This document shows positions 1 to 13,272 of a stretch of 64,000 bases of DNA, piece after piece. The stretch's first letter is position 1. Each line of letters starts with the position of its first letter. Origin of the DNA: Larimichthys crocea (taxonomy: Eukaryota; Chordata; Actinopteri; Sciaenidae); contig NC_040025.1 in NCBI RefSeq assembly GCF_000972845.2, forward strand, positions 17,920,126-17,984,125, read 5' to 3'. A program made the translations under genes and the position numbers. The notes under the pieces are model-generated. The model did not search any database. It was given only the letters and a program-made list of their open reading frames with translations, and was not told the DNA's origin.

Positions 1-841
1 GGAGAGGTGCTTTGATTGTTCGTAGAAAATTCCATGTAATTTGTTGTGTGCGCAGAGGAAGAGCCGATATCTTTAATTAACATAAACCTCAGGAGCCAAC
101 AATGAGTGAAAAATTGGGATAATTGAAAATAGGCCCGGTCTCCTTTTTTTTTTTTCTCCTCTCCCCCTCCTCTCTGTCTGTACACCCTTAAAGCAGCTGA
201 GCCCATCGGAGGGCACTTTCACACATGTTAAGTGGGGGGGACATCTGGCCTCGTTAATTCAGTGCATGGTCATAAAGTGGAATGGCGGTCCCCGCAGGGC
301 CGCCCGCTCTGAACACCGTCAGATGGAGGCCTGTGTGTCCTCGCTGCCTCCTCGTCCTCCCTGTTGACTGTCCCTCTGACACCAGCTCTGACACTTGAAC
401 AAGAACGTCCTCGTGATCCCGCCTCCGCTACGATGTTTAAACACATATGCTGATGTCCGAAGGAGATAACGTGATAGCACATAAATCTTTATGTCCCAGG
501 CAGTAAAACTGTGTAAACGGTGAGGCTGTAATGTGCTCTAGGTTTTGTTGACCAATTTTCAGAGAAACAAGACGCTCTGCTGGATTTTAGCAATCAACTG
601 CACCTAAACAGCATTCCCCCTCCCACTATATTTTGGATATCAGTAGCTTGTGTCTATTAAGTGTACGTTTTATGATGAGTGGGCTGTCGGAGTCTATATT
701 CCAGTCTCCACCTTACGTCCCTGCATCCACAGGAATGGTAGCAAATAATCGAGTGACAGCAGCGGGGAAGTGTTCATGCTGTGCATTCATTTCCTATTTT
801 AGCAAGTAAACATTTAATGTGTTTAAATGTATCATAGCTTT

Positions 842-975
842 ATTTATGCATAGAATCTGCTGTTAAATCTGAATTATACATTAGCCAATGAATAATGCAT
901 CAGTGCCATTCCTTAATGATTACTTGCCAGGCAGCAAATGGTAATATTTGCTGATAAATTTACCCATTGATCTTG
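842..975. promoter_or_regulatory. Candidate conserved non-coding element
   Basis: A non-repetitive AT-rich block dense in homeodomain/POU-like words: TTTATGCAT at the start, an inverted CCAAT-type word (AGCCAATG) near 882, then ATAATGCAT and TAATGATTA. Such clustering in a TE-free intron of a developmental regulator is typical of conserved enhancers, but only alignment to other fish could show conservation. The call is inference from composition and motif density. Confidence 0.3.
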
Positions 976-3895
976 CTTGTGTTTAACCAGGCTTGTGGGG
1001 GATGATTTTTTTTTTGTCAGGGATTTATTCAAAAAGCAAGCTGATTGTCTAAATTTTTTTAAAGAAGATATCTTTTAAAAATGACGAGAGAGCTCTGAGG
1101 AATTAAAGCAAAATGGATACAGTCTGATCTGTCCGAGCACGTAGTGACTGTAGCTGTGTGAGGTTTGTGTGTTTACATACGAGTCCATTCATGGCTGCTT
1201 TTAGGATGACTTATGACAGATCAATGTCCAATTACAGTTTTGTCTTTTGTTGGCTTGTAGCAGTTATAAAACAGGCGGCGTTTGTTTGAAGCAGGGAGTC
1301 TAGACGATGTCTGGTGAGTTTGTAATTTAGCCCACACTTGGTAAAGGTTCTCTTTTGATACTGCGTCTTTATTGGCACTGGTCTTAACAGCCACAGCAAG
1401 CCAGATTATTGGCACATTATCCGTATAATGCTGCAAGCATTGCCTAAGCCTCAGAGCACAGCCCGTTACTGTGCAGATATATTGCTTGTCCACACAATGA
1501 GAAAATATTGACTTGTTGTCACTCACTCATTTGATTAGTTGTGCGGGTGATTCTGCTTTTCATTTGTCACCCTGGCAACGTAAATGGGAAAACACAGCAA
1601 CAGTGTTTTTCTATCCAGTAATGAAGCACTGGAGCATTGCAGACTTATCACATCTGGAAAACCTCTCTCTAAGCAGGAATGAATGTCTTTATCACTCATG
1701 GTGTATCATTGGCACTTGTCAGCTCTGCTAGTATCCACAAAAAGCCAACATTTGACAGCTTTTCTCACTGCAGAATGTTGCAGCTGCGTGGGAGTGATGT
1801 ACTCCAACAATTCCACTTTGATTTTACAGCTTAGTTGAGTGAGATTTATCCGTATATTTACAGTCCATTTTCTTTTGTCTGTAAGCAGAGCTGCTTAGAG
1901 TAGTCTGCCGCCTCCGCCGCTGCTGCTGTCGCGCATAAGCCAGGTCACAACGAGAACACCTTACATTTAACCCAACCGGATTCATCAGCGGCCTTGTTCT
2001 TCCCAAAATAATGAGGTAGATGGCAAGGGCGGCCCCAGGCTGCATGTAGAGAGATGATCTCTCTGAACCGGCAAATCATTCCTGTTTTTTATGCTAAAAA
2101 GACAGCCTAATGACTATTCTTGATGTGTGTCAGTGCTTTAAGTTAACTAGCTTTAATTCACAGAAAGATCTAATGGGCTTGATTGTCAAGCTGAGTCGAG
2201 GCAGACAGCGAGAGGATTGTGTGCTCAGGTTGGGGGTGTAATTGTTTTAGCTGGCGGTGATTCTTTCTGGATGGGATGACTGCTCAATCCAGATATGTAA
2301 ACCAGGAGAAACTGAAAGGCAATATGCTGATACCGTGCCTGTTTCCTCTTGATCAACCGAGCTTTTGAAATTAAATATCTAGGCCGCGCCCAAACACTAT
2401 TTGATTCAGCTTGGCAGTAAATGGTTGTTGTTACAAACCTGTGTCAGCTCAACTAAGCATTTCAAACATGTAAATCGTATGTGGGAAATGGAGATCTTGA
2501 GGAAATCATTAACTGTGACGCCGCATCATAAAACAAAGAGAGAGGGCGTATTAAAGACAGCAGCTGCTCAAAGGGTTTGATTCTGCTTATTGGAGCATGA
2601 CACTTATTTAGTGCAGAAGAGAATCTCTGTGCGTTGATGGTAGACAATGATGTAGTGTCTTGCCAATGCCCTGCCAGTCATCTGTTCTCCAGAGGCAATC
2701 GCAATATCCATTTGTTTTTTGCATTCATCCAAACCTCAAATTTCTTTGTTGCGCCAGCCCGGTGTCATTTCTGCACACTCGGAATCAGGTTGCTTGTTTG
2801 CCCGCACAAGACAGCTTGTAATGTTTATCAGGCTAGAGCAGAGTAGACTTCCACCTCTTATGTTTCATAAATAACAAAGCTGCTCATCCGCGTGCCAGTA
2901 AAAGAGGAAGATCACTGTGATAAAGTGAGCCGACTTTATTGGTCTGATAAAGATCAACTTAAGACCCACCAGGAATCAGTCCAGTTTGCAAACACACAGT
3001 CTTTGGGGTTTGAGTCAGCGTCGGGGCAAGGCTGGACATCTGTCTCCTAGTGATCTATAACGCCCACAATCCCTCCCACAGACTGTCTGCCTTGGCACTC
3101 AAGCAGTACACCGGTTGCTGTAGTACACTCAGCCACCCACAACAGTGGCTTATCTCGCTAGCATAACAAACAGTGGCTAACAAAGGATAGGATAGAAAGC
3201 AATGGGACACGCCGTAACAGAGGACCTTAAGAGGGCAGTACCATCATAACTCCACTTCAAAATGGAGGCCTTTGTTCTGAGATTGTTGGAGAGGACATTA
3301 CAGCAAGGTAGCAGCACATGTTTTCATCCTCAAACACACTCACTCCCACTCATTCAGTCTGCTGTCGGTGAAGGAGATCCTCTGCCTGATAGGGCTTCAG
3401 AGAAAGGTATTCCTCTGGGACTGTTGTTGAGGGATTTCTACAGTTCTGCCATGCGCTGATTAAAGGAACACTTGTAGATAATCCTTTTAAAAATAGGTCT
3501 TTGTTGTGGCAGCGGTGGAGTAAGGTGCGGGACGCGTAAGAGCGGGCTTAAATAGCCACCAGATTTGGATTTTTAAATGGTTATCACCTTGGTATGATTG
3601 GCAACTGTGTTAAGATAAATATTTAATGACAGGGCGGCTGAAATAGAGCTGTTACTGACTGCTGGTGAGAAATGGAGCTTCTATTTAGGGCCATACTGTT
3701 CCATAAAGTCATGGCATTGGTAGACAGCCCAAGGTTATTAGTGTGGTATGAGAGTAGTGTGTGTTTGGTGTGTCTGTAGGTTGCTGAAGAGTTCTCACAC
3801 TTTTTTTTTGTGTTGCTTGCTGCAGTGATATGAAGGAGAGAAATGCACTCAGTCTGTTATTGAGCATTCACTCATGAATCCTTGATGGATTACGG

Positions 3896-3923
<28 letters not shown>
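3896..3923. repeat. (GT)n microsatellite
   Basis: Uninterrupted GT dinucleotide run of about 28 bases in non-coding sequence. Confidence 0.95.
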
Positions 3924-3926
<3 letters not shown>

Positions 3927-5059
3927 AGTGCCCTGTTGTGGCAGCACTATACTTAATGCACGACAGCAATACTATTAAGGCACACTTGACTTGAACTATT
4001 TCCACAAGCGACACAGCTGTATGTTTTCTTTTTTTTTGTCCTTTACTACCTTCGTTTTGCTCCGTTTCATTTCACATGCTCTCTGGCTTCTTGTTTGATG
4101 TCATGCAAAGGTTCGCATCAATACCTGGTGCAATGAAGTTATCACAGCACAAAGACCTACTTCCCCGCGTTGATTCTCTTAACCTTACCCTTTCACACTC
4201 AGGTGAATAGACCCTTTAAAATGATATTAGCCTTGCTTTTTGAGATGTTTTTGAGATTATGAAGCAAAAGCTTCTGTTACAGCATAGTTCGTTATAAGAC
4301 ACCGATCTAGCCTTTGCTTGATTCATCCTGTTTACTCATTGCATGATGGCTATGGCCAAAGCAATTACTTTCAGCTTTCAAGTACTTTGCTTTTGGTCAC
4401 ACTGCAGCTCTTATTTATTTCACTGGAGCTCCCAAGGCCCCGTGGCTTCCAATCAGCCCGGTGAGTGGCGTGCGCTAACGTCTTGCCTCTTTGTGTAGGA
4501 AATAGGTGGGTAAACACGGCAGAGTCCTTGAAGCACTTGCCATCCCTGCTATTGGATTACCAGCTGCCTTTCCGGGTCTCATCTGCACAGATGAGTGCCA
4601 AGATCAATGGAGCTCTTAGTGCAAAGCTAATTCGATCAGGACTGGCTTTGCTACTGCTGATCAGAGATTATTTCTTTTTTTTTTTTGTAACGTGAAACAA
4701 AAACTTAATCAAGTCAAGCCCATGTCCAATAGCCCGTATTTTCAGCCTCTCCAACTGCCATAGACATCAATTAGGAGGCATTTCATATTCATTATTGAGT
4801 TGTTGGGTTGGCTTGCTGAGAAGAGGTGTGGAGATGGAAGTAGTGAACTGCTGCGTAAAGTGATCTGGCCAGTTTTGCTGAGTGTAGCAGGAAAGCTGCC
4901 TTTTCTCCAGCAGAGCAACTGGCATCATAAATAAGCTAAGAGCATGTTTTTAGAGGGATGAGGTGTCTTCTGCTTTGACGGTGAGCTTGAGGGGAAAGGG
5001 TTGAAGGGCATATTGACCCTCTTGTTCTGGTAAGCAAAAAGCAGACTCTTCAGTGCCCC

Positions 5060-5170
5060 TTGTTCCCCCATTAATTATTGTTTGATGCAAATAAAGGAGG
5101 GGGGAGGGGGTGGAGGGGGGCATGTTATGAAACATAATTATTCATTGCAGCATTTCCCCTCGATGAGCCC
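5060..5170. promoter_or_regulatory. Candidate regulatory element with SOX-octamer-like motif
   Basis: The block contains TAATTA (5072-5077), overlapping a SOX-type ATTGTT (5077-5082), then after two bases a perfect octamer ATGCAAAT (5085-5092). A second AT-rich homeobox-like patch follows near 5138-5148 after a G-rich tract. A close SOX plus octamer pairing is the known layout of SOX2/POU composite enhancers, although the usual spacing is zero or three bases rather than two. Function is inferred. Confidence 0.35.
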
Positions 5171-5474
5171 CCTCCCCTTGTGCTTAGCGGAGGAAGCTGC
5201 CAGCGCTGTCAGTTGAGTACAGCAGGCAAAGATGTCCCCTCAGCCTTTTAAGGAGGGGACAGGAGGGAGCAGGGTGAAGGGCGCCATTTGCCCGAGTGAT
5301 ATATGAGGAGAGACAGCAATATATGTAAGGAGCTGCTGAAAGACAGATAGAAGGTCAAGGCACATTACACTCCAGCCATTTATTGGCTGAGCACATAGTC
5401 TGACCTGGACTGCAAATACAGTTGCTCAGCAGCGGCAGCTTTTTTTGTTGTTGTTTATTTATGTGTGCGTGTTA

Positions 5475-5477
<3 letters not shown>

Positions 5478-5509
<32 letters not shown>
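5478..5509. repeat. (GT)n microsatellite
   Basis: Uninterrupted GT run of about 32 bases. Confidence 0.95.
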
Positions 5510-5510
<1 letters not shown>

Positions 5511-7214
5511 AATGGCCTACACATAGATTGACACGCATATACACATAGATGAATGCTGCACTGTAGTGAATATGCTCAGTGGCTTTTTATAAGCTTGCAG
5601 ATGCAGTGGGAAACTATTTTAACAAGACTGTAGCTCCACAAACCTGTCCTCCTAGATTTGTACTAAGCGACGACTGAGTAACTAGAGGCTGATTTCCTAT
5701 GCATGAGCACAGCATATGGTGTGTTTAAACACAATGCAAGCATGGGATTAGTTAACAATTGTCTCATAACATTGTGGTAGTTTGGTAGAGCAGAAACGGT
5801 TATCTATATATTTCCTCTCCTGCTGTTGCTAAAAAGTGAGTTGTTTATGTGATCTATATTTTAAACAGTGTCTTATTGGCATAGGCAGGGCTAAGTAGTA
5901 TTTTCATCGTCATTAATGGCCCAGTGACGAGAGGAGCAGTCTGTGAGACTGCCATGGTTTGAAGCCTAACATTAACATTCCAAGAATATCTGAGGCTTAT
6001 TCGCAGCAACTCAGCGGCACGGCCATCTGCATTCACCTTTGGGTTTTAAAAAAAGACAACAAGGCCTATAGTCAGCCTGAGCTATGTTGTGTCAGGCGGT
6101 ATTTTTAATGTGCCATTGTTGTTGCACAGCAAAGGATGCAATGTGTAATCCAATACACTGCAGTTGTTAGGTGTTTGGAAAGATGAAAAATATGCAGCTT
6201 GTGTTTGCTGGAGGCATAGCACACTATCAGTCAGGGATCAAGTCTCCATTTCACACATGAACAGGCAGAGTTAATCTGTGGATCACTACTGTACACTGTA
6301 ATATCCAGCCTCCACTCTTATATTTTCCCAAAAAGCCCATTGTTCTAGGCTCCTGCTGCTAGTGTTTTTGGAAAAAAAAAAGTTACCTTTTGTAGCTGAT
6401 GTGTATTTTTAGATTAAGACCTGAGTTGTTCGCTCGTGGTCCAGGTCGTAAACCACTCAGGTCTGACTCTTTAAAATTAATTGTGTGTATTTGTAGCCCT
6501 ACCTGTGTGAGTGTGTGTGGCCTGAGTGTTTGTGGCCAGGTCCACTAAAATGCCACTGCTATAAGAGGCCCAGCTTCTGCATGTTTTATGAGCTGTCCTC
6601 AGAGGATATGGGAGCTCTGAGCTCAGATCCTGCTTGTTCTAGCAGTGTTTTCTTCACCCCTGGCTATTTCCCTCTAGCTTTTTTTTTTGATGAGGTAGAG
6701 AAAAACCCATCCAGAATCAGGCGATGACTATAACACAGCCTTGTCTGCGGCTATATAGTTTTTTAAAAAGCGTGTCTAGCTGTATGAAAGGCCTCACAGA
6801 GTCATGATTCATATTATTCTCCTCATGCGCACTGCAGAGGGTGCTTTCCCCTCTGCCTAGGATCACTGGCCCGCACGACTGAGATGGTGGATGACAAGGC
6901 TCAATGCCACACTGAATATTCCACTCCTCCGGGTCATTCAACCCCCCCCGCTGACTGCTCTCTAAAGCCGTTCTTTTCCTTGAACAAACACATCACCGCC
7001 TGGAGAACGTTCACTGACGCTGTCTGTTTGCAGAACTCACACATGGACTCGTGAGTTATACCTGCGGTTGCGAGAATACTGAAATTAGCATGGAGGGTAA
7101 CCAAAAAAAAGAAGAGGGGGGGATGTTATGTGTGTAGAAGAGGCATGCTTTGTTTTATTTATTTAGTAATGGCAGTCGGTTGTGATGGTTGGTTGGGTGG
7201 CGGTTGATGGTTAG

Positions 7215-7300
7215 AGGAGAAGCGTTTGCATATGAAATAATAGCCCTTTCTAATTAGAGGTAATACCATCCTGTGGTTTGAAGAGGTGGAGGTGTTTTTT
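7215..7300. promoter_or_regulatory. Candidate conserved non-coding element
   Basis: Unique sequence with TTTGCATATGAAATAAT (imperfect octamer and E-box-like CATATG) followed by CTAATTAGAGG and TGTGGTTTG (RUNX-like TGTGGTTT). The run of known developmental factor words in unique sequence suggests an enhancer. There is no direct evidence. Confidence 0.25.
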
Positions 7301-9745
7301 TGGCTCGGATCATTAGAAGACGTTGAAAGGAAGGGATTGCCCCCGCCTCCCTGACCATCTGTTCAAAGATGAAGCCGGTTTGCCACCACATAGCTAAATA
7401 ATTTAGCTGGAAAAATGGTCTTTTGTACTGACCTAATGGCTTTGTTTTTGGGGAGCTGCTCTTGAAGACATCCGTCAGCGCCCCTGTCGGCCTGCGCTGC
7501 CAGTCTGGAACCTCAGAGCTGTCTTATCTGTCACTCTAATCTATTTATGTTAGTTTTTCCCCTGTGTTGGCACGTCGCTCTGTGTGACATAGTGATTAGA
7601 GTAGCTGGAGGATGTAGGGCAGCAGTATGAATACATTTCCTCCTCTCGCACACTCATTTAGACTACCAGTTGGAGTTGAACTGACGGAGAGGATCGTTAA
7701 GCTGATAGGCAGATCTGGGAGGAAGAGTGGGGATATTTCATTGCAGAGTATCAGTGGAAGTGGTACATGATTGAGTGCTCAAATATTAAAATCTCAAGAG
7801 TCCTTTCATTTTAACGCAAGACAAAATCACTGTTGGGTTTTTTTTTCTCCTTTCCCAGTAAATCTCTTTTTACTGTATACATCTGATTGAGAAAATGTCA
7901 TGTAACTCATTTCCTCCACCTCTTCCTAGAGTCCTGTTCCATTTTAAAGAGATATATGTTTGAAGATGCATATATGATACAGATATTTTTCACTACAAGT
8001 CAGGCTCGAATGTCTCCCCGGTGTGTTTTTATACTCCTGACCTGAGCTTTACCTTTGGGTAAATTTCCATTACAACAGCATAATTCACCAAAAAATTGAA
8101 TTGTCAGTGCCTCTCTGGAGGTAAAAGACACTAGAAATCAGTTTGAATCAGGCACTTTATTCACAGTGTGGAAAAAGAAAAAGCCCATAGATTTACAAGA
8201 AAACTCAATTAAGAGCCACACTCATGATAGCTCTGTCTGCCACCACGCACCTCACATTCTCCTGCTTCTCGTATCAGTGACACATAGGGAAAGGTCCCTT
8301 TTTTTTACTGGGCTGCTCATGATTACATTTCTTGAGAGTGCCTCGTTTAAAGGAAGGGGAAGGGTGACAACGGACAACCGTGGCATTTTCCCTCAGGAGC
8401 CGTGTCTAAACATGATGCCTCGCGAAGCAGTCATAGCTGCTGAAATGTGCCTTCGGCTTTGCTCCAGCCAGACAAACGTGGCAGACTGAGAGGTACTGTG
8501 TCTTGAAGTAGCTGGTATTAGGCTGCGAAATGAAGTCGCGCTCACAAGCCCTGTAGATAATGGACATCTTGGGTTGTGGAACGGCCCCCTCAGGGCTATT
8601 TGGAGCTCTCACGGAGAGCACACAAACAGGGACTAGAGTAGGATTTAGCCTTCTTTTTAGAGATGGAGTGGAGGCTTTAGACCATGTGGAGTACACTGTC
8701 TAATCCTTGTGTTTGTGGTTGAAAGTACCTGTGGACTGTTGGACAGAGAATATGTTTGACTTAGTGGGTATCACTTTATATTACAAAAAGAAAGCAATGG
8801 TTGCTATTGTTGGCCCGGGGAGATTTTCTAAATTGTCTTAATCGTTTTCGACAGGGATAGTTTATTGTTGCACACAGTGTCATTGTGCATGAGAATCTGT
8901 TCTTGTGCAGCAGTGCTTTGCCTTTTTCACCATGGGAGTCTCTAGGCAGGTTTAAATGTTGACGTTGGAAAGCCCCAAGCTATCTTTTCTCGAGCACGGC
9001 TTTTACCTACTAAACTAACCCCGGATGTCTGCTAAAAATAGAGCTTTTGTGAGCACAGCTTTAGCAAGAGGGAAAAAAAAGATGTGGTTACTCATCAGCG
9101 AATTGAAAAACAAGTGGAGCAGACAAGTGTCTTTGCCCTGCCAATGTGAACTAAAACAGAGAAGGGCCTGTGAGAATAAAGCAAGCCATGATTGCACAAG
9201 GTAAAGACAAAGCAGGCAGGGTGCAGAGACCACAGAGAATCCCTTATGAAGTGGCCTACCCCTTACCTCCAGCTGAGCCTTTCATTATGCTGCTGTTTCT
9301 CTGGGGCTTGGATGGCAGCTTAGATTAGATGGCACTGAGTAATGGATTGGAGCTGACGAAAACCTGCTGCAGCTCGACATCACCGCAGCTAGGATCCTTC
9401 CACTGCTGAGGTTCTGGCTGGTTTATTCAGATCAATTTGAGTTGCCCTCATTGTTAATAACCCTGTGTATATTCATGCTAACATTGTTCTCCTCTAATCT
9501 GTATTCATGCAAGTATTTCATTCAATCCCTTTGCAAAGCCGGCCCTAAATCCTTGCCAATCACATTTTGCTACTTCCTAATTCTCCAATTGAATATACCA
9601 TGAATGAGTTTTCAGCCTCTCTCTCCCCAAACTGAGTGGATCACTGTGCTGTTATATTGTTGTTAGATTATATTTTGCATTTAAATGTAGACATTTCTAG
9701 TTACTTTATTATTTCTTTTATAGAATGCCATCTGAATAAATGTCC

Positions 9746-9763
9746 TTTTTTTTTTTTTTTTTT
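9746..9763. repeat. Poly-T tract
   Basis: Eighteen consecutive T, in AT-rich intronic sequence. Similar runs occur at 10497-10516 and 10711-10725. Confidence 0.9.
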
Positions 9764-10496
9764 GCAAATTTCTAATCCAAGATAATCAATTACTAAAATT
9801 TGGTGGGATTAAAAAGAAACCCTACAGCTGTATAGGTACTCAAGCGAAGCGTGATAATTTGGATGTTTATCCTTTGACAGGTTTTGATTTAAAACTACAG
9901 AGATGAGCATGGATTTGGGTAAAATGTGGGAGTGATTGAAATGAATAAAACATGGGTTTTTTTTAAAAGGCTGTGCAGGAGAAAAAAAAAGGGAGTGAGG
10001 GAAAGAAAAAAAGCTGTGTTTAGTAACAGGAACCTGCTGTGTGGCCATTGTGGGGGGGATGATGTGTTAATCGAGCCACAAACTGTGTGGTTTTTTTCAG
10101 GCCAGAGGTCTCATTTAAACAGGCACGGAAAAGCGAAATGTATTTGAGCAGGGCCCCGCTGGCTGCTAGCCCTTGACTCTATTGCAGTAATGTAAATGGT
10201 GGATTAGGTGACGTTGGCTGGGACCCCCTCCACCCCTCTCCAGCCACTGCCCCCCCTCCTTCTCTTTTCCATTAAGACAGCTGGTATCTTTCAAAGGGTC
10301 CTGGCCCGGTGATTGATGTGTAATAGCTCCCAGCCTCACCTGCCCCCTCGCAGTGTTATTCATCGGCCAGGCAGCCGGCGCTGCTTTCTACTAAGCACTT
10401 TGTTTCCCGGGGAGTGGGTGGAGAGCCTTCTCCATCGCTTTCTCTCTCTGTCTCACTATCTCTTTCTCACTCTCTTTCCTGTCAACCATCATTACA

Positions 10497-10516
10497 TTTT
10501 TTTTTTTTTTTTTTTT
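10497..10516. repeat. Poly-T tract
   Basis: Twenty consecutive T following a TC-rich stretch at about 10430-10490. Confidence 0.9.
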
Positions 10517-11252
10517 GCCACGGTGTCACTACTTCGCTTCACTCCTTTTTACTCACTCAATTTGTTCAACTTCAAATTGCCCCGTTATCTGCATCAAACT
10601 ACCGGCGTGCAACAAATTAACCACAGGCACCTGAACATATTGTTAATTGTCTGGTAAAAGTTTTTTTAACACAGTTGAACGGGAGCAAGCGCACGTCTGT
10701 GTGAATATGATTTTTTTTTTTTTTTCCTCATTGCTGCGAGGGTTAATAAACACAATTATGTTAACGTCAGCAAGGTAATTGGAGATACAAAAATGTGGAA
10801 TGAGGCGGTTGTGTAAAGTGTCTCCAGATGCAAGCTAATAGCACCTAGATTGTAAAGATACTTATAGAAGCTTATAGCAGCCCGCGACATCAAAGGAGAA
10901 TGGGCCAGCCCTCCATTTGCAACAGTTCAGGGTCCTCGTTGGTTTCAGTGGAAGAGGCTTATGTTACTGATTAGAGGAGAGAAGAGGTGCTTAGCTCATA
11001 CACAGATTCTGGCAGCTCCCCGGATTAGAGCTGTGCTATCAAATGCTACCTTCATCAATGTTTTCATGTTTCTCACACCTCCGAGACATGCTGCTGGATC
11101 TGGACACAGGAGGGGGGCACAGTTTGTATTTTGGCATGCCGGCGGAGGTGTGTATCCGCGGTGGGTGTCTTGTATGTGTCCTTTTTGCACATGCGCGCCA
11201 GATCCCTCCAGAGCCCTTTTTGCGTCCTGTGTGTGCGCACACTAATGTGTTC

Positions 11253-11278
11253 TCGTGTGTGTGTGTGTGTGTCTGTGT
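11253..11278. repeat. (GT)n microsatellite
   Basis: Short GT run with one C interruption. The surrounding 11040-11300 is generally GT/CA biased and creates spurious overlapping reading frames. Confidence 0.85.
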
Positions 11279-12103
11279 ATATATGCTGGCAGCCCAGTGG
11301 TCGCCGTGGTAACTCATCATTAGGTGATTAATGGGGCTGTGACGAGGCTGCGGTTTAATCAGGCCCGGTGTTTGTGTTGAAGCCGACGACAAGAGCAGCT
11401 GCCCTGTCAGTTGGTGTCTGCTCACGAGATGACAGCACCCGCTGCTGAGGAGCGCCGTTGTCAAACGCGCTTCAGTGTGTGTGTGTGCCAAAAAACCTTT
11501 CCTCTGTCTTTCTCTTTCCTTCTATTCTTCACCTCATATTCCCAATAAACCCACGTCCACTTGCAGACATGCTGTATAATTTTCACTCGAAGCTGGGGTC
11601 TGTTTTACCTGGCCCAATCGCTACCCCTCCTTTTTTTTTTCACTCTCCGTCTCCCACCCTGCTATCACAACCATGGTAACCACGGGTGCTGATTGCCTGG
11701 TCTGATGCCTCTGGGGACTGTAATAACAGTAATAGAATTTCTAGTTAATTTGTTGCGGAGGGGGCAAGCACTGGCAGTAAATGAGAAGCCTCCTTTGTAG
11801 GCGCAGTGTGTAGGGCAGTGTAGTGCAGCTTCAGCTTTGCCCACTTCACTGTTTATGGAGGATTTCATTACGGCATGAGAAAGTGGTAGCCGAGTTCCTT
11901 TTGAGTGAACGACGATAGCTGAAAATGGCAGTGGACTGGGCTTGGCTCAGCCTCTCTCCTCTCCCTTTCCCTTACCCAGTGGATTGCTGTGTTGCTTCCC
12001 TCCAGAGCTGTCACTTCACATTAACACAGTGGTGACTGTCAGCCAGGGCAGAGGGTTGAGGGTTGGGGTGGGGTGCAGTCCAGTAAGCCAGAGTACACAC
12101 AAC

Positions 12104-12121
12104 CACACACACACACACACA
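12104..12121. repeat. (CA)n microsatellite
   Basis: Short CA run within the presumed 5'-UTR intron. Confidence 0.9.
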
Positions 12122-12761
12122 GATGAGTAAAATTGAGCTTGGTGTCATCACAGATGGTCTGCAGAGAAGTTAACCAGTTAACTCTGTCATTGAGCTTCAA
12201 GCTGCGTATCTCCCGTGGCATTGCAGAAGACAAGCAGTGTCTTGTGCCGAAAAACCCCCTCGACACATTATCTCCGAGGAATTCTACTGGCTGCGTGCCT
12301 CATCCTCAATGCCGCACTACCTTTCGCGCTTATTCAGTTACGACTTCCCTTTAGCTTATTGTGTTACAAATACTGTACATGCAGCACTTGTCTTTCTGCT
12401 TTTCTCACTCTCTCTTTTCTCCCTTTCTTTTACACTTTAATAACTCTGTTTTACTGCCTCTCTGAAAGAATGGAAATATGTTTGAGCAGGAAGCTTGATT
12501 CAGGTTCTGTTCTTTGATAAAGCTACTCAGTGCTCTCCAGAGTATACATGGTTGTGGAGGGGAATGCCAACAATTACTGTGCTGTTGAGAAGAGTCAGCA
12601 CAGCTGCCTGATCTCTAGGAACTAATCTTGTGTTTCTCACCCACAAAAGATCTCCTCCAGCACAAAACAACCCTTTGTAGTTAGAAAATGTAGCTTCTGC
12701 ACTGTTAGGATAATAGTTATTGACATTTATGCTAATTGTCATTCTTCTCTCTTGTCCACAG

Positions 12762-12905
12762 CTTTTCTGAAACACTGGGGTTGTTGGTGTGGCCAAATTT
12801 TCCCTGGATTTGACTGGTAAATTCAGAAGACTGAAGCCCAGGCTCACAGTCTACCTTTCACGGAGGCCCAGCCGTGAGAGGACTGAGGAAGGCACGTGGC
12901 GGATC
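12762..12905 (+). other. rere: 5'-UTR part of the first coding exon
   Basis: Starts right after TCTCTCTTGTCCACAG and runs to the start codon. It contains no upstream ATG, so translation should begin at 12906 for messages containing only this part. It implies at least one further non-coding exon upstream of the window or unrecognised in 1-12745. Confidence 0.8.
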
Positions 12906-13272
12906 ATGACGGCCGACAAAGAGAAGGAGAGGGAGAAAGAGCGAGACAGAGACAGAGATAGGGACCGGGACAAGAGAGAGGCCGGTAAGTCCCGGCGACA
13001 GGACGGAGAACGGGGCGACCGTGAAAGTGAGAGCTCCAGGCCCCGACGCAGCTGTACGCTGGAGGGCGGGGCCAAGAACTATGCAGAGAGCGAGCACAGC
13101 GAGGATGAGGACAACGACAATGGCAGCACAGGCGGAGGCAGCGGCACGGCCGAGGAGGCCGGCAAGAAGGGCAAGAAGAAGACGCCGAAGAAAAAGTCGC
13201 GCTACGAGCGCACAGAAAACGGAGAAATCACGTCCTTCATCACAGAAGACGATGTTGTTTACAGACCCGGAG
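12906..13272 (+). CDS. rere: RERE coding exon 1: start codon, charged leader, start of BAH
   Basis: The exon begins at 12762 after a strong acceptor, so 12762-12905 is 5'-UTR. That stretch has no other ATG and carries an in-frame TGA at 12768, which fixes the start at 12906. It encodes residues 1-122 plus one base (ends in phase 1, donor AG|GTAAGT). Residues 2-24 are a near-regular Lys/Glu then Arg/Asp run. Residues 45-75 ([18 protein letters not shown] and an acidic SEDEDND stretch) are the strongly conserved RERE signature. Residues 87-98 ([12 protein letters not shown]) form a basic patch likely to act in nuclear import. [20 protein letters not shown] begins the BAH domain. The Gly/Ser/Thr insert at about 72-82 looks longer than in the mammalian protein as I recall it. 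Confidence 0.95.

Larger units (their letters stand above)
1..12761. other. Non-coding sequence upstream of the first coding exon (probable 5'-UTR intron)
   Basis: No exon or convincing coding region was found in these 12.7 kb. Because the first coding exon begins at a splice acceptor (polypyrimidine tract ending in CAG at 12759-12761), this stretch is most simply the last part of an intron inside the 5'-UTR, with one or more non-coding exons further upstream. It holds GT microsatellites (about 3896-3923, 5478-5509), poly-T tracts (9746-9763, 10497-10516, 10711-10725), and several AT-rich blocks with TAATTA, octamer and CCAAT-like motifs that resemble conserved developmental enhancers. I recognised no transposon copies here. 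Confidence 0.7.
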
